64,000 nucleotides of DNA from Bradyrhizobium sp. LLZ17 (GCF_041200145.1 NZ_CP165734.1:7731001-7795000); one strand, 5' to 3'. Shown: positions 28,471-37,807, numbered from the stretch's first letter. Numbers and translations: made by a program. The notes: a model not told the origin generated them from the letters alone.

Positions 28471-28488
28471 TATTTTAGGCTTAAAATA
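28471..28488. promoter_or_regulatory. Putative MarR operator 3 (best palindrome)
   Basis: TATTTTAGGCTTAAAATA is a perfect palindrome of 7-base arms with a 4-base centre, 32 bases before the bifunctional hydroxylase gene. It suggests an internal promoter under the same regulator as the other sites. Confidence 0.65.
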
Positions 28489-28520
28489 GTTTCGTGACCG
28501 GGTGAATTGGCGAGGCTCCC

Positions 28521-30872
28521 ATGAAAGTCGCGATCATCGGTGGCGGACCTGCGGGTCTTTACGCAGCGATCCTGCTCAAGAAGCAGCGGCCGGGCGCCGA
28601 GATCACCGCGTATGAGCGCAACCGCGCCGACGATACCTTCGGCTTCGGTGTGGTGTTTTCCGATGCCACGCTGGACAATTTCGAGAAGCACGATCTTCCG
28701 AGCTACCGCCGCATCACCCAGGAATTCGCCTACTGGGACGACATCGCCGTGCATTTCCGCGGCACGGTGCACCGGGTCGGCGGCAATGGTTTCTGCGGCT
28801 GCTCGCGGCAGAAGCTGCTCCTGATCCTCCAGGAGCGGGCTCGCGAGCTCGGCGTCAATCTGTTTTTCGAAGCGGATATCGAAGACGAGGCTCGATTCGC
28901 CAATGCCGATCTCATCCTGCTGGCAGACGGCATCAACAGCCGTTTCCGCGAGAAACACGTCGAGCATTTCGAGCCTGAGGTCGAGCTCCGCGCCAACAAG
29001 TTCGCCTGGATGGGCTCGACCAGGCCGCTCGATGCGTTCACTTTCATCTTCCAGGAGACCGAGTGGGGCCCGTTCATCGCCCACGCCTATCAATACCAGG
29101 CCGGCCATTCGACCTGGATTTTCGAAACCGACCCGCAGACGTTCGAGCGGGCCGGACTGACGGGGCTGAACGAGAGCCAGTCCGCTGCGCGGATGGCCGA
29201 GATCTTTGGCTGGTTCCTCGACGGTCACAAGCTTCTCACCAATCGTTCGATGTGGCGCAATTTCCCGATGATCCGCAGCAAGCGCTGGGTCAAGAACAAC
29301 ATGGTGCTGCTGGGCGACGCCAAGGCGACCGCTCATTTCTCGATCGGTTCCGGGACCAAGCTCGCGATGGAAGACGCAATTGCGCTGGCCGAGGCGCTGC
29401 AGAACGCGCCCAGCATCAAGGCGGCGCTGGAGGTCTACGAACAGGGCCGCCGCGAGGAGGTCGAGAAGACGCAGCATGCTGCGGACGTGTCGCTGGTCTG
29501 GTTCGAGCACGTCGACCGCTTCTGGGATTTCGATCCCGTGCAGTTCGCCTTCGGCGTGATGACGCGTTCGAAGGCGATCACCTATGACAATCTGAAGCTC
29601 CGTGCACCGGATTTTGTCGCCGAGGTCGAGAAATCGTTCGCAAAGCAGGTTCGCGCCAACGGTTTTGACGTCGATACCCGCAGGCCGATGGTGCCGCTAT
29701 TCCAGCCGTTCCGGCTGCGCGAGATGGAGATCGCCAACCGCGCGGTGGTGTCGCCGATGTGCATGTACTCGGCGAGGGAAGGCGTGCCGACCGATTTCCA
29801 CCTGGTGCATTACGGCTCGCGCGCCATCGGGGGCGCCGGCCTGGTCTTCACGGAGATGACCTGCATCGGCCCTGACGCCCGGATCACGCACGGCTGCGCA
29901 GGGCTGTGGAACGACGAGCAGGAGACATCCTGGCGTCGCATCGTGGATTTCATCCATGCCAACTCGGCCGCAAAGATCTGCCTGCAGCTGGGGCACGCCG
30001 GCCGCAAGGGCGCGACCAAGCTGATGTGGGACGGCATCGACCGGCCGCTCGATGAAGGCGGCTGGGAGGTGGTCTCGGCGTCGCCGTTGCCCTATTTCCC
30101 CGACAGCCGGGTGCCGCGCGAACTCGATCGCGCCGCCATGAATGCGGTGAGAGACGCCTTCATCGCGGCGGCCGAACGCGGCGAGCGCTGCGGCTTCGAC
30201 ATGCTCGAATTGCACTGCGCCCACGGCTATCTGCTCGCAAGCTTCATCTCGCCGCTCACGAATACGCGCACCGACGAATATGGCGGTTCGCTCGCCAACC
30301 GCTTGCGCTTCCCGCTCGAGGTTTTCGAGGCGCTGCGGGCGGTGTGGCCTTCGCACAAGCCGATGTCGGTGCGGATTTCCGCAACCGACTGGGCGGAGGG
30401 CGGCATCGACGGCGACGATGCCGTGGCCATCGCGCGTGCCTTCGCCGAGGCCGGCGTCGATCTCGTCGACGTCTCGACCGGACAGACGGTGCGCGATGCG
30501 GAGCCGATCTACGGGCGCATGTTCCAGACGCCGTTCTCCGACCAGGTCCGCAACGAAGCGCGCGTGGCGACCATGTGCGTCGGCAACATCACGACTGCGG
30601 ACCAGGCCAATACCATCCTGGCCGCAGGGCGGGCTGACCTGGTCGCCCTCGGCCGTCCGCATCTTGTCGACCCCTTCTTCACTATGAAGGCTGCGGCCTG
30701 GTACGGGGCGGATGCGACTTTCTGCCCGCCGCAATATTTGCCCGGGAAAGAGCAGATTTTCCGCAACAGCGTGCGCGACCGGCAGGATCTCGAGGAGCTG
30801 AGAATTAAGGCTAAGCCCAAGACCCGGGCCGAGCTCAAGGCGGAGGCGACAAAGCCGCTTGCGGCCGAGTAA
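28521..30872 (+). CDS. Bifunctional 2-aminobenzoyl-CoA monooxygenase/reductase or salicylyl-CoA 5-hydroxylase-type fusion
   Basis: A 783-residue fusion of two flavoenzymes. Residues 1 to about 385 form a group A flavin monooxygenase: [15 protein letters not shown] at 7-21 binds FAD, and [26 protein letters not shown] is the second FAD motif. Residues about 390-760 form an old-yellow-enzyme domain: [35 protein letters not shown] and [17 protein letters not shown]. This arrangement is that of aerobic 2-aminobenzoyl-CoA monooxygenase/reductase, which hydroxylates and then reduces the ring of anthraniloyl-CoA; salicylyl-CoA 5-hydroxylase is the near alternative. The ligase, hydratase, dehydrogenases and RidA around it support the CoA pathway. 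Confidence 0.9.
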   Translation: MKVAIIGGGPAGLYAAILLKKQRPGAEITAYERNRADDTFGFGVVFSDATLDNFEKHDLPSYRRITQEFAYWDDIAVHFRGTVHRVGGNGFCGCSRQKLLLILQERARELGVNLFFEADIEDEARFANADLILLADGINSRFREKHVEHFEPEVELRANKFAWMGSTRPLDAFTFIFQETEWGPFIAHAYQYQAGHSTWIFETDPQTFERAGLTGLNESQSAARMAEIFGWFLDGHKLLTNRSMWRNFPMIRSKRWVKNNMVLLGDAKATAHFSIGSGTKLAMEDAIALAEALQNAPSIKAALEVYEQGRREEVEKTQHAADVSLVWFEHVDRFWDFDPVQFAFGVMTRSKAITYDNLKLRAPDFVAEVEKSFAKQVRANGFDVDTRRPMVPLFQPFRLREMEIANRAVVSPMCMYSAREGVPTDFHLVHYGSRAIGGAGLVFTEMTCIGPDARITHGCAGLWNDEQETSWRRIVDFIHANSAAKICLQLGHAGRKGATKLMWDGIDRPLDEGGWEVVSASPLPYFPDSRVPRELDRAAMNAVRDAFIAAAERGERCGFDMLELHCAHGYLLASFISPLTNTRTDEYGGSLANRLRFPLEVFEALRAVWPSHKPMSVRISATDWAEGGIDGDDAVAIARAFAEAGVDLVDVSTGQTVRDAEPIYGRMFQTPFSDQVRNEARVATMCVGNITTADQANTILAAGRADLVALGRPHLVDPFFTMKAAAWYGADATFCPPQYLPGKEQIFRNSVRDRQDLEELRIKAKPKTRAELKAEATKPLAAE

Positions 30873-30928
30873 CCGGCCGTGCGACGTTAACCTCATTGCC
30901 TGGTGTGGTATCGAGTGGAGTTAGGGCG

Positions 30929-32179
30929 ATGAAGGCAATTATCGTCGGTGGCGGTATCGGTGGTCTCACCACGGCGTTGATGCTGCGGTCGCGTGGCATC
31001 GGTTGTGAAATCTTCGAGCAGGCCGACACCATCCGCGAACTCGGCGTCGGCATCAACACGCTGCCGCATGCCATGCGCGAGCTCGCAGGCCTCGGTCTGC
31101 TGCAGAAGCTCGACGACGTCGCGATCCGCACCGACCAGCTCTATTACCTCAACCGCCACGGCCAGGAAGTCTGGCGCGAAGCCCGCGGCATCGACGCCGG
31201 CCACGATGTCCCGCAATTCTCGATCCACCGCGGCAGGCTTCAGGGCGTGATTCATCATGCCGTCGAGGAGCGGCTCGGGCAGGACGCAATCCACACGGGT
31301 TGCCGTCTCGGCGCCTTCACGCAGGACGAGGGCGGCGTCACTGCCTATTTCTTCGATCGTACCGGCGCGCACATCCATACGGCGCGCGGCGATATCCTGA
31401 TCGGTGCCGACGGCATCCATTCGCGGGTGCGCGAGACGCTATTCCCGAACGAGGGGCCGCCGTGCTGGAACGGCTTGATGCTGTGGCGCGGTGCACGCGA
31501 CTGGCCGGTGTTCCTCACCGGAAAATCGATGATCGTGGCCGGCGGCCTCAATGCCAAGGTGGTGGTCTATCCGATCGCCGAGGGATCGAGCCCGGCGAGC
31601 CGGCTGACCAATTGGGCGGTGCTGGTGAAGGTCGGCGAGGGCAATGCGCCACCGCCGCGGAAGGAAGATTGGTCGCGGCCGGGCCGGCGCGAGGAGTTGA
31701 TGCCGCATGTGGCGCGCTTCTCCGTGCCTTACATCGACGTGAGAAGCCTGATCTCCGCGACGCCGGAATTCTACGAATATCCGACCTGCGACCGCGATCC
31801 CTTGCCCTATTGGTCGTCCGGACGGGTCACGCTGCTCGGCGACGCCGCGCATCCGATGTATCCGGTCGGCTCCAATGGCGCATCGCAGGCGATCCTCGAT
31901 GCGCGCTGCCTTGCCGATGCGCTGCTGCGCGCCGAGCATCCGCGCCAGGCGCTGGTCGAATACGAGAAGAAGCGGCTGCCGATGACGGCGGACATCGTCC
32001 GCTCCAACCGGCGCGGCGGCCCCGAGGGCGTCATCGACGCCGTCGAGCAGCTTGCGCCGGACGGCTTCGACAATGTCGATAACGTGCTGAGTTATTCCCA
32101 GCGCGAGGCCATCGTGCGCGGCTATGCCAGCAAAGCCGGCTTCGCCGCAGTGCCGGGCCTCGCGGCCGTGCGCGGTTGA
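30929..32179 (+). CDS. FAD-dependent monooxygenase (PhzS/salicylate-hydroxylase-like)
   Basis: A 416-residue group A flavoprotein monooxygenase. It opens MKAIIVGGGIGGLTTALMLRSRGIGCEIFEQ and has the NAD(P)H/FAD motif LIGADGIHSRVRETLF near residue 155. The second FAD motif VTLLGDAAHPMYPVGSNGASQAILDA is near residue 300. The family includes 5-methylphenazine-1-carboxylate monooxygenase and salicylate hydroxylases acting on free aromatics. It lies 56 bases after the bifunctional hydroxylase gene in the same direction. It may act on a side substrate or intermediate of the same pathway. Confidence 0.87.
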   Translation: MKAIIVGGGIGGLTTALMLRSRGIGCEIFEQADTIRELGVGINTLPHAMRELAGLGLLQKLDDVAIRTDQLYYLNRHGQEVWREARGIDAGHDVPQFSIHRGRLQGVIHHAVEERLGQDAIHTGCRLGAFTQDEGGVTAYFFDRTGAHIHTARGDILIGADGIHSRVRETLFPNEGPPCWNGLMLWRGARDWPVFLTGKSMIVAGGLNAKVVVYPIAEGSSPASRLTNWAVLVKVGEGNAPPPRKEDWSRPGRREELMPHVARFSVPYIDVRSLISATPEFYEYPTCDRDPLPYWSSGRVTLLGDAAHPMYPVGSNGASQAILDARCLADALLRAEHPRQALVEYEKKRLPMTADIVRSNRRGGPEGVIDAVEQLAPDGFDNVDNVLSYSQREAIVRGYASKAGFAAVPGLAAVRG

Positions 32180-32188
32180 TGTGAGCTG

Positions 32189-32647
32189 CTAGCCGGCGCC
32201 GGGCGGCGGCGGCAGGAAGTGGATGTTGAACTCGGCGGCCATCGCCACCACGTCCTCCGGCTTCTGTTCCTTCATATTGTGAAGGCCCCAGAACAGGTCG
32301 AACAGTTTGCGGGTCGGCGAGACCCAGAACAGCACCTTTGCGGTCTGGTCCGACTTGTTGAAGATGCCATGCGGCACGCCCATGCCGAGACGTATCAAGT
32401 CACCAGGGGTCGCCTGCGACTCCGAATTGCCGAGCATGAAGTCGAGCTTGCCTTCGAGCATGTAGAGATACTCATCCTGGTCGGGATGGATATGCGGCGG
32501 CACGAAAGTGCCCGGCGGCAATGTCGCGTGCCAGGAGAAGCTGTGCTCGGTGTTGCTCTTCGGCACATAGGTCTGGCCCAGGATGTTCCAGGATATCCCC
32601 TGGATTCCTTCATTGGCCCGCGTGATGCCGGTGATTTCGCTCTTCAT
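32189..32647 (-). CDS. Cupin-domain protein
   Basis: A 152-residue single-cupin protein. The first metal motif is PPHIHPDQDEYLYMLEGKLDFML (His, His, Glu) and the second GDLIRLGMGVPHGIFNKSD (His). These residues could bind one metal ion, as in small dioxygenases, or form a non-catalytic sensor. It is convergent with the flavin monooxygenase (9 bases apart) and lies 30 bases after the binding-protein gene on the same strand, so the two are probably one transcript. Role in the regulon is unknown; sugar-isomerase and quercetinase-like labels are possible but not supported. Confidence 0.82.
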   Translation of the reverse strand: MKSEITGITRANEGIQGISWNILGQTYVPKSNTEHSFSWHATLPPGTFVPPHIHPDQDEYLYMLEGKLDFMLGNSESQATPGDLIRLGMGVPHGIFNKSDQTAKVLFWVSPTRKLFDLFWGLHNMKEQKPEDVVAMAAEFNIHFLPPPPGAG

Positions 32648-32677
32648 TGCAGTCCTCCCGTAACTCGATAGGCGATT

Positions 32678-33853
32678 TCAGTTCGCCGCCTTGCAGTCCT
32701 TGGCATAGCGGTCGCCATAGTTCTCGAAAACCTTCTGGACGATCTCGGTCTGGAACTTGCCGTCCGGACGCTTGGCGACCTTGGTGAGATAGAAGTCCTG
32801 GATCGGATAGCCGTTGGTGTTGAACTTGAAAGCGCCGCGCAGCGAGGTGAAGTCGGCCTTTTTCAGCGCGGCGGCGACGGCGTCCTTGTTGGAGAGGTCA
32901 CCCTTCAGAGACTTGACAGCGCTGTCGATCAGCATGGCGGCGTCATAGGCCTGGAAAGCATAAGTGCCGGGCACGCCATTGTAGGCCGCCTCATAGGCGG
33001 CGACGAACTTCTTGTTCTGCGGATTGTCGAGATTGGGCGCCCAATTGGCGCCGCCGAACATGCCGACCGCTGCGTCCTGCTGCGCCGGCAAGGTCGATTC
33101 ATCGACGGTGAAAGCCGAGAGCACCGGAATGCTGTCGGCGAGGCCGGCCTGCCGATACTGCTTCACGAGGTTGACGCCGAGCCCGCCCGGCATGAAGGTG
33201 AAGAGCGCATCCGGCTTCTGCGACGCGATCTTGGAAAGCTCCGGCTGGAAGTCCAGCGTGTTCAGCGGCATGTAGGATTCCTCGACGATCTCGCCCTTGT
33301 AGTCGAGCTTGAACCCGGCGACCGAGTCCTTGCCGGCCTGATAGTTCGGCACCATCAGGTACATGCGCTTGTAGCCGCGATCCTGCGCCACCTTGCCAAG
33401 GATCTCGTGGACCTGGTCGTTCTGATACGAGGTCACATAGAAGAACGGGCTGCAGTCCTTGCCGGCATAGGTCGAGGGGCCCGCATTGGGGCTGATGAGA
33501 AAGGTCTTCGATTCCGTGACGGGCCGGTGAATGGCCTGGAGGACGTTGGAGAAGATCGGGCCGACCACGAAGTCGACCTTGTCACGCTCCAGAAGGCCCT
33601 TGACCTTGGTCACCGCCGCATCCGGCTTCAGCTCGTCGTCGACCACGACGACCTCGACATCGCGGCCGCCCATCCGGCCGCCGAGATCCTTCACGGCAAG
33701 CGCAAAGCCGTCGCGGACCTGTTGGCCAAGCGCGGCGGCGGGCCCGGACAGGGTCACGATCACACCCAGCTTGATCTTCTCCTGGGCGAGGGCAGGGTTC
33801 ACCGCGATGCCGAGCAGCAAGGCGGCTGCGGCCAAGGTCGATTGCGTCTTCAT
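32678..33853 (-). CDS. LivK-type ABC substrate-binding protein in the aromatic regulon
   Basis: A 391-residue periplasmic protein with signal peptide MKTQSTLAAAALLLGIAVNPALA. EKIKLGVIVTLSGPAAALGQQVRDGFALAVKDLGGRMGGRDVEVVVVDDELKPD is the typical start of type I binding proteins for aromatic acids and branched-chain amino acids. GKDCSPFFYVTSYQNDQVHEILG in the centre resembles aromatic-acid binders. The gene is divergent from the MarR gene, with two or three operator copies between them. That suggests it captures the aromatic substrate, such as anthranilate or benzoate. No cognate permeases are in the window. Confidence 0.88.
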   Translation of the reverse strand: MKTQSTLAAAALLLGIAVNPALAQEKIKLGVIVTLSGPAAALGQQVRDGFALAVKDLGGRMGGRDVEVVVVDDELKPDAAVTKVKGLLERDKVDFVVGPIFSNVLQAIHRPVTESKTFLISPNAGPSTYAGKDCSPFFYVTSYQNDQVHEILGKVAQDRGYKRMYLMVPNYQAGKDSVAGFKLDYKGEIVEESYMPLNTLDFQPELSKIASQKPDALFTFMPGGLGVNLVKQYRQAGLADSIPVLSAFTVDESTLPAQQDAAVGMFGGANWAPNLDNPQNKKFVAAYEAAYNGVPGTYAFQAYDAAMLIDSAVKSLKGDLSNKDAVAAALKKADFTSLRGAFKFNTNGYPIQDFYLTKVAKRPDGKFQTEIVQKVFENYGDRYAKDCKAAN

Positions 33854-33992
33854 GATCTGTCCCCCGTGACTATCGGGCCCGCGTTGCAGGCCGCATACTC
33901 TGATCCAAGCTTATGCCGATGATGCCCGGCGCGGCAAGCAAAGGCCGTGCGGCATCGCGCCAGCGCAGGGCGACGATCATGCAAGCGCCGCG

Positions 33993-34020
33993 CCAATTGC
34001 TTGAAGCTTAAAGAAATTGG
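33993..34020. promoter_or_regulatory. Putative MarR operator 4
   Basis: An extended palindrome: CCAATT at the left end, core GCTTGAAGCTTAAAG, and AATTGG at the right end. It lies between the divergent binding-protein and MarR genes. Confidence 0.6.
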
Positions 34021-34064
34021 CGTGCAGCCCGATTGTTGCAGCTTTAGGCTTGCAGCCCGCGCGG

Positions 34065-34089
34065 ATTTACTTGAAGCTCAAAATGTTGG
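34065..34089. promoter_or_regulatory. Putative MarR operator 5 (autoregulation)
   Basis: ACTTGAAGCTCAAAATG core, just 8 bases before the GTG start of the MarR gene. A weaker half-like copy (GCTTTAGGCTTGCA) lies near 34041. Confidence 0.55.
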
Positions 34090-34096
34090 GAAATCC

Positions 34097-34627
34097 GTGC
34101 CGGCACCAACGCCGGCCGCCGATGACTGCATCAAGATGCTCGATTCCGAGACCAAGGCCGTCGAAACGCCCGAGGACCATGCCGAAGAGCTTCGGCTGTG
34201 GCTGCGCCTGTTGACCTGTACGACCTTGATCGAAGGAGAAGTCCGCGGCCGGCTGCGGCAACGCTTCGACGTCACATTGCCCCGTTTCGATCTGATGGCG
34301 CAGCTCGACAAGGCGCCTGATGGCATGACGCTGTCGGACGTCTCCAAGCGCATGATGGTGTCCAATGGCAACGTCACGGGCCTGGTCGAACGCCTGGTGG
34401 AATCCGGCCATCTCGATCGACGTACCTCGGAGACAGACCGCCGGGTCCAGGTGATCCGCCTCACAAAGCTCGGCCGCGCCGAGTTTCGTCGGATGGCGGC
34501 GGAGCACGAGACCTGGATCGCCGATCTCTTCGCCGACCTCACGCCGAAGGATGTGCGCGAACTGATGCGGCTCCTCGCCAAGACCAAGGCCTCCGCGCAG
34601 AAATCGGCCGCGCGCCGCCGGTCCTGA
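34097..34627 (+). CDS. MarR-family regulator of the aromatic-CoA regulon
   Basis: A 176-residue winged-helix regulator. The DNA-binding part reads TLPRFDLMAQLDKAPDGMTLSDVSKRMMVSNGNVTGLVERLVESGHLDRRTSETDRRVQVIRLT, which is the MarR recognition helix and DxRxxxV wing. The GTG at 34097 follows GGGA and puts operator 5 upstream of the start; the ATG at 34136 is the alternative. The open frame extends further upstream but would then run over both palindromes, so the longer start is unlikely. MarR proteins in such clusters usually release DNA on binding the aryl-CoA thioester. It probably controls all six palindromic sites. Confidence 0.88.
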   Translation: MPAPTPAADDCIKMLDSETKAVETPEDHAEELRLWLRLLTCTTLIEGEVRGRLRQRFDVTLPRFDLMAQLDKAPDGMTLSDVSKRMMVSNGNVTGLVERLVESGHLDRRTSETDRRVQVIRLTKLGRAEFRRMAAEHETWIADLFADLTPKDVRELMRLLAKTKASAQKSAARRRS

Positions 34628-34704
34628 GTCCGCGGGCGGGGCGGCCCGCCAGTCCTCTTTGCCACAGGAAAAAGCACCGGATCTCCAAAATCGGCTATTG
34701 CGCA

Positions 34705-34730
34705 AAATTGCTTTAAGCCTAAAATGTTTC
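34705..34730. promoter_or_regulatory. Putative MarR operator 6
   Basis: Core GCTTTAAGCCTAAAATG, 46 bases before the CoA ligase start. It shares the AATTGCTTTAAG part with operator 1. Confidence 0.6.
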
Positions 34731-34775
34731 CCAGTGAGTGCTGCCGGGTGCTTTCCATGCGCAAAGGAGCGTGCG

Positions 34776-36467
34776 ATGGCCAACGCCGCCAAGATTCAAG
34801 TCCCGGGCTCGTATGACGGCAACGCTGCGAGCGCCCATGTCGATGGTTTTGCGCGGCAGCATCTGCCGCCGCCGGAACTTTGGCCGGAATTCATCTTCAC
34901 GCGACCGGAGCTGAACTATCCGCCCCGATTGAACTGCGTCAGCTATTTCCTCGATCGCTGGGTCGAGCAGGGCCACGGCGATGCGCCTTGCGTCATCAGC
35001 CCCGCCGTCAGCTACACCTATCGCGAGCTGCAAGCGCTGGTGAACCGCATTGCCAACGTGCTGGTCGGCAAGCTCGGGCTCGTGACCGGCGGGCGCGTGA
35101 TGCTGCGCTCCGCGAATAGCCCGATGATGGTTGCGACCTATCTCGCGGTGATCAAGGCCGGTGGCATTTGCGTGGCGACGATGCCGTTGCTGCGCGCCAA
35201 GGAGCTGTCCTACCCGATCCAGAAAGCTGAGATCACGCATGCGCTCTGCGACGGAAAACTCTCCGACGAGATGGAGAAGGCCAAAGCCGCCGCGCCCGGT
35301 CTCAAACATGTTGTGTACTGGGGCAACGGTGCGGCCAATTCGCTCGAGGCGATGGTCGCCGATGCCAGTCCCGAGTTCGCCGCGGTCGATACCGCATCCG
35401 ACGATATCTGCCTGATCGCCTTCACGTCCGGCACGACGGGCGAACCCAAGGGCACCATGCATTTCCACCGCGACATGCTGGCGGTATGCGACGGTTACGC
35501 ACGCAACATTCTTCGGGCCGAGCAGACCGATCGCTTCGTCGGCTCGGCGCCGCTCGCCTTCACCTTCGGTTTCGGCGGCGTTCTCTTTCCCATGCATATC
35601 GGCGCCTCCTTCGTCGTTCTGGAGAAGACCACGCCCGACGACATCCTGATGGCGATCGAGCAGTACAAGACCACGGTCTGCTTCACGGCGCCAACGGCAT
35701 ACCGCGCCATGATCGGCAAGCTTCCGGGCCGCGACATTTCCTCGCTCCGGAAGTGTGTCTCCGCGGGTGAGACGTTGCCCAAGCCGACATTCGATGCCTG
35801 GCTCAAGGCGACCGGCATCAAGCTGATGGACGGCATCGGATCCACCGAGATGTTGCATATCTTCATCAGTGCGACCGAAGACGAGATCCGTCCCGGTGCG
35901 ACCGGCAAACCCGTGCCCGGCTATGAGGCCAAGATCGTCGATGATTCAGGCAACGATGTGCCGCCGGGCACGCTCGGGCGGCTGGCGGTGCGCGGGCCGA
36001 CCGGCTGCCGCTATCTCGCCGACGAGCGGCAGCGCAAATACGTGCAGAACGGCTGGAACATCACTGGCGACACCTATCTGATGGATAGTGACGGTTATTT
36101 CTGGTACCAGTCCCGCTCCGACGACATGATCGTGTCCGCCGGCTACAACATCGCTGGTACGGATGTCGAGGCTGCGCTGCTCACGCACCCGGCGGTCGCC
36201 GAGTGCGGTGTTGTCGGAGCACCGGACGAAGCGCGCGGAATGATCGTGAAGGCCTATGTCGTCGCCGCGCCTGGCATCACGCCGGACGCGGCGCTCGCGG
36301 CCGAGTTGCAGGAGCATGTCAAGCGCGAGATCGCTCCTTACAAATATCCGCGTGCGATCGAGTTTGTGACGCAGTTGCCGAAGACCGAGACCGGCAAGTT
36401 GAAGCGCTTTGCCTTGCGGCAGCTGGCGCAGGCCGCAGTGACGTCATCTGGTGTCGCGGCAGACTGA
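34776..36467 (+). CDS. 2-aminobenzoate (or benzoate)-CoA ligase
   Basis: A 563-residue AMP-forming aryl-CoA ligase. The ATP-binding motif IAFTSGTTGEPKGTMHFHRD is near residues 213-232, with FGFGGVLFPMHIGASFVVLEK and DGIGSTEMLHIF after it. The hinge SDDMIVSAGYNIAGTDVEAALL and the C-terminal lysine motif LPKTETGKLKRFALR complete the fold. The GSTEMLH and HFHRD segments are seen in the benzoate/2-aminobenzoate ligase group. Start at 34776 follows AAAGGAG. It makes the aryl-CoA that the bifunctional hydroxylase would use, the first committed step of the pathway. RidA follows 15 bases later. Confidence 0.88.
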   Translation: MANAAKIQVPGSYDGNAASAHVDGFARQHLPPPELWPEFIFTRPELNYPPRLNCVSYFLDRWVEQGHGDAPCVISPAVSYTYRELQALVNRIANVLVGKLGLVTGGRVMLRSANSPMMVATYLAVIKAGGICVATMPLLRAKELSYPIQKAEITHALCDGKLSDEMEKAKAAAPGLKHVVYWGNGAANSLEAMVADASPEFAAVDTASDDICLIAFTSGTTGEPKGTMHFHRDMLAVCDGYARNILRAEQTDRFVGSAPLAFTFGFGGVLFPMHIGASFVVLEKTTPDDILMAIEQYKTTVCFTAPTAYRAMIGKLPGRDISSLRKCVSAGETLPKPTFDAWLKATGIKLMDGIGSTEMLHIFISATEDEIRPGATGKPVPGYEAKIVDDSGNDVPPGTLGRLAVRGPTGCRYLADERQRKYVQNGWNITGDTYLMDSDGYFWYQSRSDDMIVSAGYNIAGTDVEAALLTHPAVAECGVVGAPDEARGMIVKAYVVAAPGITPDAALAAELQEHVKREIAPYKYPRAIEFVTQLPKTETGKLKRFALRQLAQAAVTSSGVAAD

Positions 36468-36482
36468 GAAGAGGATAGACCA

Positions 36483-36941
36483 TTGTCCGTGACGACGCCA
36501 AAAGGCCCGCAGCTTGCGGTGCTGTCCACCGAGGACGACACCCGGTCAGTGGTGCAGGTGCTTCAGCCTTCGGGCTGGCCGATGCCGAAGGGCTATGCCA
36601 ACGGCATGGCTGCCGAGGGACGAATCGTCGTCACCGGCGGCGTGATCGGTTGGGATGCCGAGGAGCGTCTCGCCGAAGGCTTCGTTGCGCAGGTGCACCA
36701 GACGCTGAGCAACATTGCGGCAATTCTGGCCGAAGCCGGTGCACGACCCGAGCATCTCGTGCGCCTGACCTGGTATGTCGTCGATATGGACGAATACCTG
36801 GCGAATTTGAAGGAGCTCGGCAAGATCTACCGCACCATCTTCGGCACGCATTATCCGGCGATGGCGCTTCTTCAGGTCGTCCGCCTGGTCGAGAAGGCGG
36901 CGCGCGTCGAGATCGAGGCCACCGCCGTTATTCCCCGCTGA
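36483..36941 (+). CDS. RidA-family (YjgF) protein
   Basis: A 152-residue RidA/YER057c/UK114-type protein. MAAEGRIVVTGGVIGWDAE, QTLSNIAAILAEAGARPEHLVRLTWYVVDMDEY and YPAMALLQVVRLVEKAARVEIEATAVI are the family blocks; the usual arginine for imine binding appears in the last block. RidA proteins hydrolyse reactive enamines and imines, which fits a pathway where the amino group of reduced 2-aminobenzoyl-CoA must be lost. Start is probably TTG at 36483, with AGAGGA upstream; GTG at 36489 is possible. It is in one operon with the ligase. Confidence 0.87.
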   Translation: MSVTTPKGPQLAVLSTEDDTRSVVQVLQPSGWPMPKGYANGMAAEGRIVVTGGVIGWDAEERLAEGFVAQVHQTLSNIAAILAEAGARPEHLVRLTWYVVDMDEYLANLKELGKIYRTIFGTHYPAMALLQVVRLVEKAARVEIEATAVIPR

Positions 36942-36954
36942 ACAGGGTCCGGCT

Positions 36955-37683
36955 TCAGCTCGCCTTGGCGAGATCGTCGTCCTCCGGCGAATTCAGATAG
37001 ACGCCGGACATGGTGTCGACCCAGCACAAATGGTCGTGCACCTTCTTGACGCCCTCGACGTTTTCCGCGGCGACAATTGCGGCCTGCCGCGCCCGTTCCT
37101 CGGTGATGACGCCGCTGAGGTGAACGATGCCGTCGCGGACGATCACGTTCAGTCCGAACGGACACCAATCGTGCTTCTCCATGGCATCGAGGACCCGGGC
37201 TCGAATGTGATCATCGTCGGCCGTCGGATCCGGCACCTCGCGGGCGAGACCGGCGACCGCCTGTAGCAAATTGGCCCGCGAGACGATGCCGACGACCCGG
37301 TCGCCGCGCACCACGGGCAGGCGCTTCACATTGTGTCGCTCCATCAGATCGACGATCTCCGCCAGCGCCGTATCCTCGGTGATGGTCACGGGCGAGGCGG
37401 TCATCACCTCCGAGACCTTGCGGCCATGCTCGTGGACGAAGTCGCTGGCCGATTTGCCGGAGCCAAGAATAAACCGCAGCCAGCGCCCTCGCTTGCGTCC
37501 GGTACCGATTTCGCTGCGACGGATGAAGTCGCCTTCCGAGACGACGCCGATCAGCTTGCCGGCACCGTCGACCACGGTGAGGCCGCTGACGTGCCGCTTC
37601 AGCATGATGTTCGCCGCCTCGACAATGCTGGTCTCGGCAGTGACCGAGATGACCGAGCGGGTCATGATCTGGTGGGCGCGCAT
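36955..37683 (-). CDS. CBS-domain pair plus BON domain protein
   Basis: A 242-residue cytoplasmic protein. CBS domains span about residues 7-60 (MTRSVISVTAETSIVEAANIML) and 97-150 (MTASPVTITEDTALAEIVDLMERHNVKRLPVV). A BON domain follows (about 165-225, VLDAMEKHDWCPFGLNVIVRDGIVHLSGVI). CBS pairs sense adenosyl nucleotides; BON domains are usually periplasmic or membrane-linked but also appear in this cytoplasmic fusion. The start at 37683 is the family start. A TTGA-N6-TCAA box lies 65 bases upstream. Such proteins are common in low-oxygen regulons of rhizobia and Rhodopseudomonas. Confidence 0.87.
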   Translation of the reverse strand: MRAHQIMTRSVISVTAETSIVEAANIMLKRHVSGLTVVDGAGKLIGVVSEGDFIRRSEIGTGRKRGRWLRFILGSGKSASDFVHEHGRKVSEVMTASPVTITEDTALAEIVDLMERHNVKRLPVVRGDRVVGIVSRANLLQAVAGLAREVPDPTADDDHIRARVLDAMEKHDWCPFGLNVIVRDGIVHLSGVITEERARQAAIVAAENVEGVKKVHDHLCWVDTMSGVYLNSPEDDDLAKAS

Positions 37684-37747
37684 GGAGAACTCCGCTGCTT
37701 GTGATGGACATCCAGGCTGAAGCTTAGTCTCGACGACGCTGATCGAT

Positions 37748-37761
37748 TTGAGGCAGGTCAA
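37748..37761 (-). promoter_or_regulatory. FNR/FixK-type box A
   Basis: TTGAGGCAGGTCAA. Placing its centre at -41.5 gives a start site near 37713, 30 bases before the CBS/BON start. Confidence 0.7.
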
Positions 37762-37793
37762 TCGCGCCAAGGCTTTGGCGGAGGGCGGACGAT

Positions 37794-37807
37794 TTGATGC
37801 AGCTCAA
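37794..37807 (+). promoter_or_regulatory. FNR/FixK-type box B
   Basis: TTGATGCAGCTCAA. A -41.5 position gives a start site near 37842, just before the phasin-like GTG start at 37874. Confidence 0.7.

Noticed and set aside
33947..34096. Upstream extension of the MarR gene
   Set aside because: The extension would code through two operator palindromes and has an atypical composition. The GTG at 34097 has a ribosome binding site.
36955..37683. CBS/BON protein as part of the ligase/RidA operon
   Set aside because: It is convergent with RidA and has its own FNR-type box upstream.
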